Source: PALSA-911 sp963743035 (GTDB taxonomy: Bacteria > Pseudomonadota > Alphaproteobacteria > Acetobacterales > Acetobacteraceae). From it: DNA of 64,000 bases. Of the stretch, positions 34,226 to 42,788 are shown piece by piece. How positions within the stretch are numbered: the stretch's first letter is position 1; every line of letters starts with the position of its first letter. The notes below the pieces were generated by a model. That model did no database searches. It saw nothing but the letters and a program-made list of their open reading frames with translations, and was not told the origin of the DNA. The position numbers were made by a program, and so were the translations under genes. Location of the stretch: the NCBI GenBank assembly GCA_963743035.1, contig CAVUOB010000011.1, forward strand, positions 62,001 to 126,000, given 5' to 3'.

Positions 34226-35833
34226 TTGAAATCGCTGAACCTTGTGCCGGTCAGATGCCGAGTTCACCACCCGCCGAAAGCACCCGCGTTGCCAAGCACA
34301 CTCTGGATGGACGTCGAAGACCTGTTCGAATACGCCGCCGTGAGCCCGCGGCCGAGCGGGATCCAGCGCGTGGCCTTCGAGACCTGCCGGGCGTTGCACG
34401 AGGCGCATGGCGACAGCGGGCGCATCCGCTTCGTCCGCCATGACCAGCTCCGCAACTCGCTGACCCCCGTGCCCTGGGCCGCCGTGGCGGCGCTGTTCGA
34501 CCAGCTGGCCGGGACGGATGGCGCCGGGCGCGGCGCCTCGCGGCCGCGCCTCGGCAGCGAAGCGGCAGAAGGAGACGGATCGGGCGGGGGGCTGCCGGCC
34601 GAATCGCGCCAACGCTGGCTGGCCCGCCGCCTGATCCGCCGCCTGCCGCCGGAATTCCGCCAGCGATTGCTGCTGGCGCTGCGCCTGCAGTTCGGCGCCG
34701 TGAAGGCCGGCGCCGAGCTGCTGCTGTTCCTGGCGCGTGCCGCCGGAGACAGCGCCATTTCCCTGTTCCGCCGCCGGCCGGTGGCAGCCGCGGGAACGGC
34801 GGGGTCGCCGCTGCAGGGCAGCTTCGCATCCTCGGTCAGGCCGGGGGATTGTCTGGTTTCCCTCGGCGCGCCCTGGCCCTATCCCGACTATGCCGGCCTG
34901 GTGCGGGACATGCAGCGCCGGTTCGGCCTGCGCTTCGCCTTCCTGGTCTTCGATATCATCCCGGCCCGTCGCCCGGAATGGAGCGATCGCGGCCTGGTGC
35001 GGATCTTCGGTGCCTGGATCGCCTCGGTGCTGCCGGTGGCGGACGTGATCCTGACGATTTCGCGCGCCACCGCCGCCGACGTCGAGCGCTTCGCCACGGA
35101 AAACCGCATCGCGCTGCGCTCCGCCATCCAGGTGGTCCCGATGGGCACCGGCTTTGCCTCCCAGCTGCGGCCCGAGGCGTCCCAATCCGAGGCGCCCCAA
35201 TCTAAGGCGTCCGGCAGTGCCCGGCTGCCGCCCGCCGGCAGCTATGCGCTGTTCGTCTCAACCATCGAGGCGCGCAAGAACCATGCCCTGCTGTTCCGCG
35301 TCTGGCGCCGCATGCTCGATGACATGCCGGCCGCCGAGGTCCCGACGCTGGTGTTCGCCGGGCGCATCGGCTGGCTGGTCGAAGACCTGATGAAGCAGCT
35401 CGACAATACCGATTTCCTGAACCGCAAGATCCGCATCATCCAGGACGTCACCGACGCCGAGCTTGCCGACCTGTATCGCGGATGCCTGTTCACGCTGTTT
35501 CCCTCATTGTACGAGGGCTGGGGCCTGCCGGTGACCGAGAGCCTGGCGCTCGGCAAGCCATGCATCGCCGCGCGCAACACCTCGATTCCGGAGGCCGGGG
35601 GCAGCCTGGCGCATTATTTCGACCCCGATTGCGTCTCCGACGCCTACGCGGTCATCCGTGCCACGATCGAGGATCGCGAGGGCCTCGCCGCCTGGCAGGA
35701 AGAGATCGCCCGGTCCTTCGTGCCGGTGCCGTGGGCGGCGACGGCCGATGCCGTCCTGCATGCCATCGACGCCATCCCGGAGCCCGCCGGCCCCGCACGG
35801 CCGATCGCCGCCACGCCGGCCCGGCCGGGCTGA
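34226..35833 (+). CDS. Glycosyltransferase family 4 (GT-B) protein
   Basis: The longest frame encodes 535 residues. The GT-B C-domain is clear: FVSTIEARKNHALLFRVWRR (the start of the nucleotide-sugar domain) and LFPSLYEGWGLPVTESLALGKPCIAARNTS, which holds the EGWGLP donor-site loop with its glutamate pair. The N-domain begins TLWMDVEDLFEYAAVSPRPSGIQRVAFE. The true start is uncertain: TTG 34226, TTG 34289 and ATG 34307 are all in frame, and the last two fit the conserved N-terminus better. A linker at residues about 317-330 is made of a 15-bp repeat (EASQS, EAPQS, KASGS). It resembles the glycosyltransferase at 36936-38654, suggesting an old duplication. Confidence 0.85.
   Translation: MKSLNLVPVRCRVHHPPKAPALPSTLWMDVEDLFEYAAVSPRPSGIQRVAFETCRALHEAHGDSGRIRFVRHDQLRNSLTPVPWAAVAALFDQLAGTDGAGRGASRPRLGSEAAEGDGSGGGLPAESRQRWLARRLIRRLPPEFRQRLLLALRLQFGAVKAGAELLLFLARAAGDSAISLFRRRPVAAAGTAGSPLQGSFASSVRPGDCLVSLGAPWPYPDYAGLVRDMQRRFGLRFAFLVFDIIPARRPEWSDRGLVRIFGAWIASVLPVADVILTISRATAADVERFATENRIALRSAIQVVPMGTGFASQLRPEASQSEAPQSKASGSARLPPAGSYALFVSTIEARKNHALLFRVWRRMLDDMPAAEVPTLVFAGRIGWLVEDLMKQLDNTDFLNRKIRIIQDVTDAELADLYRGCLFTLFPSLYEGWGLPVTESLALGKPCIAARNTSIPEAGGSLAHYFDPDCVSDAYAVIRATIEDREGLAAWQEEIARSFVPVPWAATADAVLHAIDAIPEPAGPARPIAATPARPG
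35174..35215 (+). repeat. 15-bp tandem array in a glycosyltransferase linker
   Basis: Units GAGGCGTCCCAATCC (35174-35188), GAGGCGCCCCAATCT (35189-35203) and partial AAGGCGTCCGGC (35204-35215) encode EASQS, EAPQS and KASG. They lie at the boundary between the two Rossmann-like domains of the GT-B enzyme. Confidence 0.85.
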
Positions 35834-35858
35834 CCGACACGGCCGATCGGGCGCGTCG

Positions 35859-36845
35859 TCAGGCCATCCGGTGGTGGCTGGTCCCCCGCTCGACCCGGAG
35901 GCCGCGTGGTCGCGCATTTCCCGCCGACACCACCACCTGCGCGACTGCCCGCGGCCCGAGTGCCGCCAGGCATTCGCGGGTCAGGCAGCCATTGATCTCA
36001 TCGACGCTGAACTGCAGGCAGGGCGAGCAGACCAGGTCGCGGGTGATGACGACGTTCTCCGCGCCGAACGGCGCATAGCGCCGCCAGGGGCTGGATCCGA
36101 ACACCGAGCAGACCGGCCGGCGCAGGGAGCATAGATGCGCCGTGCCGCCATCCACCGCCACCACCAGGTCCAGCCGGTCTATCTCCGCCAAGAAGGCGGC
36201 GAGGTCGCTGCCGCCGCGGATCGTCTCGTGCGGGAGCGGGGCCAGCAGGCGCGACAGCAGCCGCAGATCCGCCACTTCCATCGGTCCGCCGATCAGGCTG
36301 AGAGCCATGCCCGCTTCGGCCAGCCGCAAGGCCAGCTCGAACCACTGGCTGTGCGACCAGCGGTTGGTGGGGAACCCGGCGGCGATGCAGAGCCCTACCC
36401 GGCGGATCTCCCCGGGCCAGGCGATCGGGCGGGGCGAGAACAGCGCGCGGCGCGAATAATCCCCGATCACCGTGCTGACCGCCTGCTTCTGGGACCAGCT
36501 CTCGTGCTCGTGCATGCTGCCTGGGACCAGCACCGTCCGGCCTTTGCATTCCCGTGCCAGCGCCTGCATCACCGGATCGTCGCGTAGGATGAACACGGTA
36601 TCGAACGGGTCCAGCTCCCGCGCCAGCGTGCCGACCGGCAGATCCGGGACCGGGCGGCGAGAGAGATAGGGAAAATCGGCCGTGCGGATCGTGGCGATCT
36701 CCGGGAACAGATGGCGCGCCAGCGCCAGCGATCCGGACGAGACGAACAGCGTGGCCTCGGCGCTGGCGGCGCTGATGGCGCGGATCGCCGGCGAGGCCAG
36801 CACCAGGTCCCCGAGATGGTCGGGCTTGAGGATTGCCGCCCGCAT
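35859..36845 (-). CDS. Glycosyltransferase family 9 (heptosyltransferase-like) protein
   Basis: This 328-residue GT9-type enzyme starts AAILKPDHLGDLVLASPAIRAI, the ADP-heptose:LPS heptosyltransferase opening. Its C-half carries IDRLDLVVAVDGGTAHLCSL and PVCSVFGSSPWRRYAPFG, matching the GT9 donor-binding region. Several cysteines sit in a C-terminal VCSPCLQFSVDEINGCLTRECL, a known feature of GT9 proteins. It probably adds a heptose or other sugar to a lipid-linked glycan. It lies downstream of two other genes of the glycan cluster on the same strand. Confidence 0.88.
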   Translation of the reverse strand: MRAAILKPDHLGDLVLASPAIRAISAASAEATLFVSSGSLALARHLFPEIATIRTADFPYLSRRPVPDLPVGTLARELDPFDTVFILRDDPVMQALARECKGRTVLVPGSMHEHESWSQKQAVSTVIGDYSRRALFSPRPIAWPGEIRRVGLCIAAGFPTNRWSHSQWFELALRLAEAGMALSLIGGPMEVADLRLLSRLLAPLPHETIRGGSDLAAFLAEIDRLDLVVAVDGGTAHLCSLRRPVCSVFGSSPWRRYAPFGAENVVITRDLVCSPCLQFSVDEINGCLTRECLAALGPRAVAQVVVSAGNARPRGLRVERGTSHHRMA

Positions 36846-36847
36846 GC

Positions 36848-37168
36848 TCAGTCCTCGGGCTCCGCGCGGTCGATGCGCGCCATCAGGTCGTGCTCGTTGA
36901 GCATCGACCGGATCAGCAGCGTCGTCAGCCAGAGATCAACGGTCTTGACCGCGGCGAGGGGCAGCACCAGCGGCCAGAGCAGCAGGCTGGACGGCCGGAA
37001 TCGGCCCAGCGTCGCGCTCAGCGATAGGCGTTTGGCCTGCTGCACCAGATAAAGATACTCGAGCGAGTACGGGTTGACGTTGCCGCCCGCCGCCGGCCCC
37101 TTCGGCATCGGATGAATGCGCAGCCGCAGCAGAAGCTTCCGTTCCAGTGTGTTCCAAGTCCGCCGCAT
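36848..37168 (-). CDS. Hypothetical protein within the glycan cluster
   Basis: This 106-residue protein has no recognised domain. A basic N-terminus (MRRTWNTLERKLLLRLRIHP) is followed by NVNPYSLEYLYLVQQAKRLSL, one hydrophobic segment (SSLLLWPLVLPLAAVKTVDLW) and an acidic C-terminus. GAGGGA lies seven bases before ATG 37168, which supports a real gene; an earlier in-frame start is at 37216. It overlaps the 3' part of the upstream glycosyltransferase frame by 233 bases and ends two bases before the GT9 start. It may be a small membrane-associated accessory protein. Confidence 0.65.
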   Translation of the reverse strand: MRRTWNTLERKLLLRLRIHPMPKGPAAGGNVNPYSLEYLYLVQQAKRLSLSATLGRFRPSSLLLWPLVLPLAAVKTVDLWLTTLLIRSMLNEHDLMARIDRAEPED

Positions 37169-38654
37169 TGTGTGGTCCCTCGATCGGCCGCTTGCCGAAA
37201 TGCAATTGTTGTGCAAGCGCGGCGAACAGCTGTTCGGTACTCTCCCGCCAGGTCAGCCAGGGCTGCGCCACCCGCCCGGCGGCCGCCGGCGTCGCCGCGA
37301 AGTCGAACAGCGCCGCGGTCAATGAGGCCGGATCGGCGAGGCTGAAGAACCGCGCCCGCCCCTCTGCGATTTCGCGGAATACCGGGATGTCGCTGCAGAT
37401 CACTGGCAATCCGCGCTGGAACGCCTCCACCACCGGCAGGCCGAACCCCTCGATCACCGAGGCGATCACCAGCGCCGAGGCATGGTGATAGGCATGGTCG
37501 AGCCCGGCGTCGTCCATGTCGCGGATCACGAATAGCTTCGTGCCGGCCAAGGGGTGCTCGGCCGCCCGCTTGAGGAAGGCTTCGGTCTTCCAGCCATTGC
37601 GGCCGACAATCACCAGCCGGCCGCTGCCGCCCGCCGCCCAGTAGCGGTCGAACGCATCCAGTGCAAAGGCGTGGTTCTTGCGCGGCTCGATCGACCCGAC
37701 CATCAGGAAGCTCGGGTCAGGCGAGGCGAACAGATCCCGGATATCCGGCCGCACCGGGCGGTCCGCGTCGATCAGGTCGAGCTCGGACCCGAGATGGAAG
37801 TAGCCGATCGACGTCACGGCAGTTTGCGCGGTCTTGCCGTGGCGCTGGTTCATGTAGGCACGCACGTCATCGGCGGTGGCGCGCGAAATGGCGATGAAGG
37901 CGTCCGAGGTTCGCAAATGGTTATCGAACCACCGGCGAAACGCGGCGACGAGCTCCGGGACCGAGGTATCCTGGTGGGTCAGCGGAATCAGGTCGTAGAT
38001 GACCCCGGCAACCTTGCCCCCGCGCGCCTTGAACCGGTTCGCGGCCGGCCAGATCAGATATGTCCACGAGGAATCGAGCAGCAGTAGCACGCACCCCGCC
38101 AGGGAGGAGTATCTGTCGAGCCCGTCATCGACGATCGGTTCCTGCTGGAATTCGACCGGGAGCGGCTGAAAGACGCGCCTGGGATCGCGTAGGTACCAGG
38201 CCAGGCCGGGCCGGTTGGGCGGAGCATGGACGAACAGCCGCACCCGAGCGAACGGCAGCGCCGCGCAGATGATCCGTTGGGCAAGCCGCCAGACATGTCG
38301 CGATGCGCGGACCGCCAGACGCGGTGGCGGCGGCTCTGCCCGCGCCTGCGCCGGCTCGTCCTCGGTCGGTTCCGCCGCTTCCCGGATCTTGTCGGCGAGC
38401 ACGCGCCCGATATCGGCGCATATCAGCCGGTTATGCTCGAAGATGACCGGAACCACATCGAAACCGTATCCCGCCGCCACAGCCCCGGCATGGCGCAGGA
38501 CGTTGCGCACCACACGCTGAATGCCGGTATTGAGATCGCTATGGAAGGTGTGCGTGCACTCGATGAAGATGGTCGGCCGGTCTGGAGCCAGCTGTGCATG
38601 CCCCCTGGCCGGAGTGGCGGCGGTCCGATCGGGCCGCGCGTTGTGCTCAGTCAA
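36936..38654 (-). CDS. Glycosyltransferase family 4 (GT-B) protein with overlapping C-terminal tail
   Basis: This 572-codon frame encodes a GT-B enzyme with MVGSIEPRKNHAFALDAFDRYW, LVIVGRNGWKTEAFLKRAAEHPL and ASVIEGFGLPVVEAFQRGLPVICSD, containing the EGFGLP donor loop. The N-terminal segment IFIECTHTFHSDLNTGIQRVVRNVLRH is typical of this subgroup. TTG 38654 is supported by AAGGA seven bases upstream. The catalytic domain seems to end near LFAALAQQLHF; the last 80 or so residues are Ala/Gly/Arg-rich and read through the next gene in another frame. This suggests a lost stop codon rather than a true domain. Confidence 0.85.
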   Translation of the reverse strand: MTEHNARPDRTAATPARGHAQLAPDRPTIFIECTHTFHSDLNTGIQRVVRNVLRHAGAVAAGYGFDVVPVIFEHNRLICADIGRVLADKIREAAEPTEDEPAQARAEPPPPRLAVRASRHVWRLAQRIICAALPFARVRLFVHAPPNRPGLAWYLRDPRRVFQPLPVEFQQEPIVDDGLDRYSSLAGCVLLLLDSSWTYLIWPAANRFKARGGKVAGVIYDLIPLTHQDTSVPELVAAFRRWFDNHLRTSDAFIAISRATADDVRAYMNQRHGKTAQTAVTSIGYFHLGSELDLIDADRPVRPDIRDLFASPDPSFLMVGSIEPRKNHAFALDAFDRYWAAGGSGRLVIVGRNGWKTEAFLKRAAEHPLAGTKLFVIRDMDDAGLDHAYHHASALVIASVIEGFGLPVVEAFQRGLPVICSDIPVFREIAEGRARFFSLADPASLTAALFDFAATPAAAGRVAQPWLTWRESTEQLFAALAQQLHFGKRPIEGPHNAADLEHTGTEASAAAAHSSDAEGAGGGRQRQPVLARVSLSGAAGQTPIAERDAGPIPAVQPAALAAGAAPRRGQDR

Positions 38655-38957
38655 ATTGCATCCTTGTACTGCCGGGCATGCCTAACCCTAACTTCTTGGT
38701 TTGTTCTAGATCAGCCCGTTCACGGATTCAACGCGGACTTGCCTTGCGCCTCCGCGTGAATGCAGCCACGCTCGAAATAATCGTAAACTGTACAATGCGC
38801 ATGTACTCATTCACATAATTGTTATTCATGACATGCCTCCGGTCCGGGGAACGGGCCGTTGGTGGATGGCGCCGGATTCCCCACCAGCCGCCGAAAGTCG
38901 TGACCCTACGAAGATAACGGGTTCGGCTTTGCTGCGACCCAACAACAGGCTGTCGCC
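38655..38957. other. Intergenic region, 303 bases
   Basis: This spacer lies between the 3' end of the polytopic membrane protein gene and the start of the glycosyltransferase gene, both leftward. The stretch 38770-38835 is AT-rich and probably contains the promoter for the glycosyltransferase unit, but I could not identify a -35/-10 pair with acceptable spacing. No gene, array or terminator was recognised. Confidence 0.45.
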
Positions 38958-40460
38958 CTACAGCCTGGGCCCATAGAACTCATCCGCCCGCGCCCATAGC
39001 CACGACGGCAGCCCAAACCGATACGCCATGCGCAGTGGCACCGGCGTCGTGTCGTGCAATTCCGGCATCGTCACCGAGACCGGCGGGTGCAAGGGCCGGG
39101 TGAGGGCAACGATCCGCGTCCTGTCCGGCAGGGCGATGGCACGCATCTGGTTGATATTCTCCAGCGTGCCGGCAGCGTCGGTGAGCCGGAAGCCGGCGAA
39201 ATTCACGCTGTCGAACGTCAGCTTGCCGACCGGGAAATCCAGTGCGTCGACACGCTCGCCCGCGTCGGCCGGGACCGGGACGATGCGCACGCAGAGCAGC
39301 ACCAGCACGACGGCCAGGGCGGCGCCGGCCAGGCGCCGGCTGGCCGGGGTCAGTAGGTCGCGCAGCAGCAGCACGCCAAGCAGCGCAAAGCCGGGGAACG
39401 ACCAGGTCCAGTAATGCACGTTGAGATAGCGCCAGAAGGCGGTCGGCATCAGGTCGACATAGGAGAGGTACAACACCGAATGCAGCATCAGCGTCACCGC
39501 CAGAACCGCGGTCGCCGGCCGCCGCAGCGCCGGCAGCAGCCCGGCGATGCCGAAGATCAGATAAGGGCAGCGCGCGATTAGCCCCTGGCCGCCGCCGATC
39601 CAGGCGCGCGGGTCGACCAGGATGACATAGGCTTTCCAGGCCAACCCATGCAGGGTGAAGCCCATCTGGCCGGACTGGCGCATATAGTCGCTCGGATGGG
39701 CGCCGTAGATGCGCAGATACAGCGCGGCGAACAACATCGCCGGCACGCCCGCGCCGATGGCGAACCGGACAATATCGCGCAGGCTCAGCCGGCGATGGCG
39801 CAGATCCACCAGCAGCGCACCGGCAAGCGAGGGCAGCACCAGCAGAAGCTCGGTCGGGCGCATGATCGGAATGCTGACCGCCAGCAGGCCGAGCAGCATC
39901 GGCCGCCGCTTGCCGGCGATATGGGCGGCGGTAACGGCGAGCAGCAGCCAGAGCAGGGCGGCGGTCGGCGTGGTGTTCCAGGGCACCACCCATTCCGCCA
40001 GCAGCACGCGGTCGGTGAGGAAGGGCAGCACGAAAATCGCCGCCGCCCACCAGGGGCCCAGGCCGCAGCGCCGGATGAAGGCGGCGCAGGCGGCATAGGC
40101 GGTCAGCAGCGCGGCGAGGTCGACGAAGAAGAACGGGTGCATCCGCAAACGCAGCCAGCCGGCAAACGGCGCGCCGAGCAGCGCATAGCCCAGCGGATAC
40201 CAGTGTTGATCGGGGGAAAGATCGCGCCGTGCCAGCGCGAGGGTCGATTTGAGCACCTGCGACTGGTCGAACCAGCCCCACCATCCGAGCGGATAATCCG
40301 TCCGGTTGCCCGGCAGGGCCGGGTAGGCCAGATAGGCGTACAGATACATCAGCGTCAGCAGCAGGGCACCGGCCAGGAGCGGATTCTCCCCGAACCAGCG
40401 CCACCACGGCGCAGTGCGGATAACGGGATAGGGGCTCGGGCTGGCTGCATTCGGTGGCAT
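38958..40460 (-). CDS. Polytopic membrane protein, probable glycosyltransferase of GT-C type
   Basis: This protein of about 500 residues has ten or more predicted membrane helices, an early periplasmic loop rich in aromatic and acidic residues (NRTDYPLGWWGWFDQSQVLK) and a C-terminal soluble domain of about 90 residues. This is the layout of GT-C enzymes that use polyprenyl-phosphate sugars, although no family motif is conclusive. ATG 40460 follows AAGAAGG at eight bases; GTG 40553 is possible but lacks a ribosome site. It lies between the Gmd/Rmd-like pair and two glycosyltransferases, so a role in modifying a surface glycan is likely. Confidence 0.7.
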   Translation of the reverse strand: MPPNAASPSPYPVIRTAPWWRWFGENPLLAGALLLTLMYLYAYLAYPALPGNRTDYPLGWWGWFDQSQVLKSTLALARRDLSPDQHWYPLGYALLGAPFAGWLRLRMHPFFFVDLAALLTAYAACAAFIRRCGLGPWWAAAIFVLPFLTDRVLLAEWVVPWNTTPTAALLWLLLAVTAAHIAGKRRPMLLGLLAVSIPIMRPTELLLVLPSLAGALLVDLRHRRLSLRDIVRFAIGAGVPAMLFAALYLRIYGAHPSDYMRQSGQMGFTLHGLAWKAYVILVDPRAWIGGGQGLIARCPYLIFGIAGLLPALRRPATAVLAVTLMLHSVLYLSYVDLMPTAFWRYLNVHYWTWSFPGFALLGVLLLRDLLTPASRRLAGAALAVVLVLLCVRIVPVPADAGERVDALDFPVGKLTFDSVNFAGFRLTDAAGTLENINQMRAIALPDRTRIVALTRPLHPPVSVTMPELHDTTPVPLRMAYRFGLPSWLWARADEFYGPRL

Positions 40461-40565
40461 CGATCGAACCTTCTTCGGCGCTTGCCGGCCTGCCACGGGC
40501 CGGAAATGGCGGGTGGGCTCGGACGGCAGGCTTTGACCCTGCGTTGCAGTCACTCCATTCAGCGG

Positions 40566-41480
40566 TCAGTCGACGCGGCGGCGCCAGTCATCCAGCACGT
40601 CCCGCAACGTCTGTTCCCACGGAATGAGCGGCGACCAGCCGAGCAGCTTGCGTGCCGCATCGGCATTGCCGACCGCGACGGGAATGTCCGACGGGCGCAA
40701 CCGGGCGGCATCGGTCGCGATCTCGGCCGTCACGCCGGAGAGCGCCAGCAACGCCGCGAGCACGTCGCCGATGCGCCGCGGCGTGCCGGAGGCGATGTTG
40801 AGCAAAGTTCCGGACGCCAGCGTGTCGGCCTGCGCCAGGCAGGACGCATAGGCGGCGCAGACGTCGCGCACGTCCAGGAAGTCCCGGAACGGGTCCAGCC
40901 CGCCGACCTGCAGCACCGGCGCCTGCCGACCTGCCGCGATACGGGCGATCTGGGCGGCGAACGCCGCGACCACGAAATCGGCGGACTGGCCCGGCCCGGT
41001 ATGGTTGAACGGGCGGATGCGGAGAACGCGCAATCCGTCCTCGATCATCGCGCCCAGCGCCAGGTCGGCCGCAGCCTTGGTGGCGGCATAGGTGTTCATC
41101 GGCGCCAGCACGGCCGCTTCATCGAGCGGAGTTCCGGGGGCGAACGACCGGCCATAGGCGTCGGAGGTGGAAACGAACAGCAGCACGCAGTCCGGCACAT
41201 GCGCCAGGATCGCCTGGGCCAGGTGCAGCGTGCCGTGCAGATTGACCTGCCAGGCGCGGTGGGGGTTCTGCCTGGCCGCCGGGATGGCGGCGACAGCGGC
41301 CAGGTGAACGCAGGCATCTGGCCGGATTCGCTGCATTTCCGCGGCCACCGCCGCCGCGTCGGTAACGTCGAAGCCGGCGGGATGCAGGATCGCCGCCGGA
41401 AACCGCTCCGCCAGGACCGGCAGCAAATGACGCCCGACGAAGCCCTTCGCTCCGGTGACCAGGATCGAACGGGGTTGCAT
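40566..41480 (-). CDS. rmd: NAD-dependent epimerase/dehydratase, GDP-6-deoxy-D-lyxo-4-hexulose reductase (Rmd)-like
   Basis: This 304-residue extended short-chain dehydrogenase has the Rossmann motif ILVTGAKGFVGRHL, the catalytic serine/threonine in FVSTSDAYG, and the Tyr-x-x-x-Lys in NTYAATKAAAD. Next to a GDP-mannose 4,6-dehydratase gene it most plausibly reduces the 4-keto intermediate to GDP-D-rhamnose. GDP-L-fucose synthase is less likely because it lacks the characteristic epimerase Cys/His context I would expect. The start lies three bases beyond the gmd stop. Confidence 0.75.
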   Translation of the reverse strand: MQPRSILVTGAKGFVGRHLLPVLAERFPAAILHPAGFDVTDAAAVAAEMQRIRPDACVHLAAVAAIPAARQNPHRAWQVNLHGTLHLAQAILAHVPDCVLLFVSTSDAYGRSFAPGTPLDEAAVLAPMNTYAATKAAADLALGAMIEDGLRVLRIRPFNHTGPGQSADFVVAAFAAQIARIAAGRQAPVLQVGGLDPFRDFLDVRDVCAAYASCLAQADTLASGTLLNIASGTPRRIGDVLAALLALSGVTAEIATDAARLRPSDIPVAVGNADAARKLLGWSPLIPWEQTLRDVLDDWRRRVD

Positions 41481-41483
41481 GGG

Positions 41484-42467
41484 CTAGGCCCGCTGGCGTG
41501 CCCGGTGACGTGCCAAATCTGCTTCCACCATTTCCGCGATCATGTCCTCCAGGCTGGTCGCCGCGGCCCAGCCCAGGCGTTCCTTTGCCTTGGTGGGATC
41601 GCCGAGCAGCACGTCCACCTCGGCCGGGCGGACGAAGGCGGGGTTGATGGTCACGTGGTCCTCGTAATTCAGGTCGGCATGGCCGAAGGCGATGCGGCAC
41701 AGGTCGCGGATGCTGGTAGTGCGTCCGGTCGCGACCACGTAGTCGTCCGGCTTGTCCTGCTGCAGCATCAGCCACATCGCCTGCACGTAATCGCGCGCAT
41801 GGCCCCAGTCGCGCATCGCGTCCAGATTGCCGAGCGGCAGCTCCCGGGCGAGGCCGAGCTTGATGCGGGCAACCCCGTCCGTGACCTTGCGGGTAACGAA
41901 CTCGATGCCGCGCAGCGGGCTCTCATGGTTGAACAGGATGCCCGAGCTGGCGTGCAGGCCGAAGCTTTCGCGGTAGTTGACCGTCATCCAATGCGCATAG
42001 AGCTTGGCGGCGGCATAGGGGCTGCGCGGATAGAACGGGGTGCGCTCGCTCTGCCTCGGCTCCTGGATCAGGCCGAACATCTCCGACGAGGAGGCCTGGT
42101 AGAACCGGGCCTGCGGGCGCATCAGCCGGACCGCCTCGAGCACGTTGGTCGCGCCGACGCCGGTGACGGTGCCGGTCAGCAGGGGCTGCTGCCAGGATGC
42201 GGCGACGAAGCTCTGGGCGGCCAGGTTGTAGATCTCGTCCGGCTCCGCCGACTGGATGATGCGCAGCAGGCTGGACAGGTCGGTCAGGTTGCCGTCCACG
42301 AGCTCCACCTGGTCCAGGATGCCGAGCCAGCGCAGACGCTCGCCGATGACGTCCGAGGAACCGGAGCGGCGCATCATGCCGACGACGCGGTAGCCCTTCT
42401 GCAGCAGGAGTTGGGCAAGATAGGCGCCGTCCTGGCCGGTGACGCCGGTGATGAGGGCTGTAGGCAT
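41484..42467 (-). CDS. gmd: GDP-mannose 4,6-dehydratase
   Basis: This 327-residue extended SDR has the NADP-binding motif ALITGVTGQDGAYLAQLLL, the GMD-specific region GMMRRSGSSD, the active-site threonine/serine region YQASSSEMFG with Glu, Tyr-x-x-x-Lys (SPYAAAKLYAHW) and the GDP-sugar-binding ILFNHESPLRG. It converts GDP-mannose to GDP-4-keto-6-deoxymannose, the first step to D-rhamnose or L-fucose. It is the first gene of a leftward glycan unit with the reductase gene immediately downstream. Confidence 0.95.
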   Translation of the reverse strand: MPTALITGVTGQDGAYLAQLLLQKGYRVVGMMRRSGSSDVIGERLRWLGILDQVELVDGNLTDLSSLLRIIQSAEPDEIYNLAAQSFVAASWQQPLLTGTVTGVGATNVLEAVRLMRPQARFYQASSSEMFGLIQEPRQSERTPFYPRSPYAAAKLYAHWMTVNYRESFGLHASSGILFNHESPLRGIEFVTRKVTDGVARIKLGLARELPLGNLDAMRDWGHARDYVQAMWLMLQQDKPDDYVVATGRTTSIRDLCRIAFGHADLNYEDHVTINPAFVRPAEVDVLLGDPTKAKERLGWAAATSLEDMIAEMVEADLARHRARQRA

Positions 42468-42788
42468 TGATTAGGGGTCCGATCCAACTACGACAGAGGC
42501 GTTAGATAGGCCGGACCGTCCCCGCGGCGAAACCCCTGATTCGCCGCCGCGCCGGCAAGGGTCGGCAGGACGGCGCATATTTCCCAAAAATGCGCCGGGT
42601 TTGGTTGTTTTCTGCCAAAATTCGCTATCATGCCCTCTCGTCGCAGGGGGCTTTGTCGTTTTCGGCTGCCTCGAACCCGGATTGTCCGCCCGGTAGCGAC
42701 ACGTCGCCATGTCGTTCCGCGCCGGGGCCAAGGTTGTCGATCCGGCCGCGATGCCCGATCATACCGCGAACACGCAGGGGAGAACGCG
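42468..42788. other. Divergent intergenic region, 321 bases
   Basis: This region lies between the leftward gmd unit and the rightward PEP mutase/isocitrate lyase-family gene. An AT-rich core (about 42580-42632, including TTGTTT and TATCAT 15 bases apart) is the likely promoter area, but the spacing is too short for a confident call. The end contains the ribosome site GGGGAGA for the rightward gene. No gene or repeat was recognised. Confidence 0.45.

Noticed and set aside
39648..42470. 940-codon plus-strand open frame opposite gmd, rmd and the membrane protein gene
   Set aside because: Spans three real minus-strand genes; composition dominated by Gln, Arg and Gly, with no recognisable domain.
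42601..42631. Promoter-like TTGTTT and TATCAT before the PEP mutase-family gene
   Set aside because: Spacing of 15 bases is too short and the alternative TTGGTT gives 19; recorded only as the likely promoter area.
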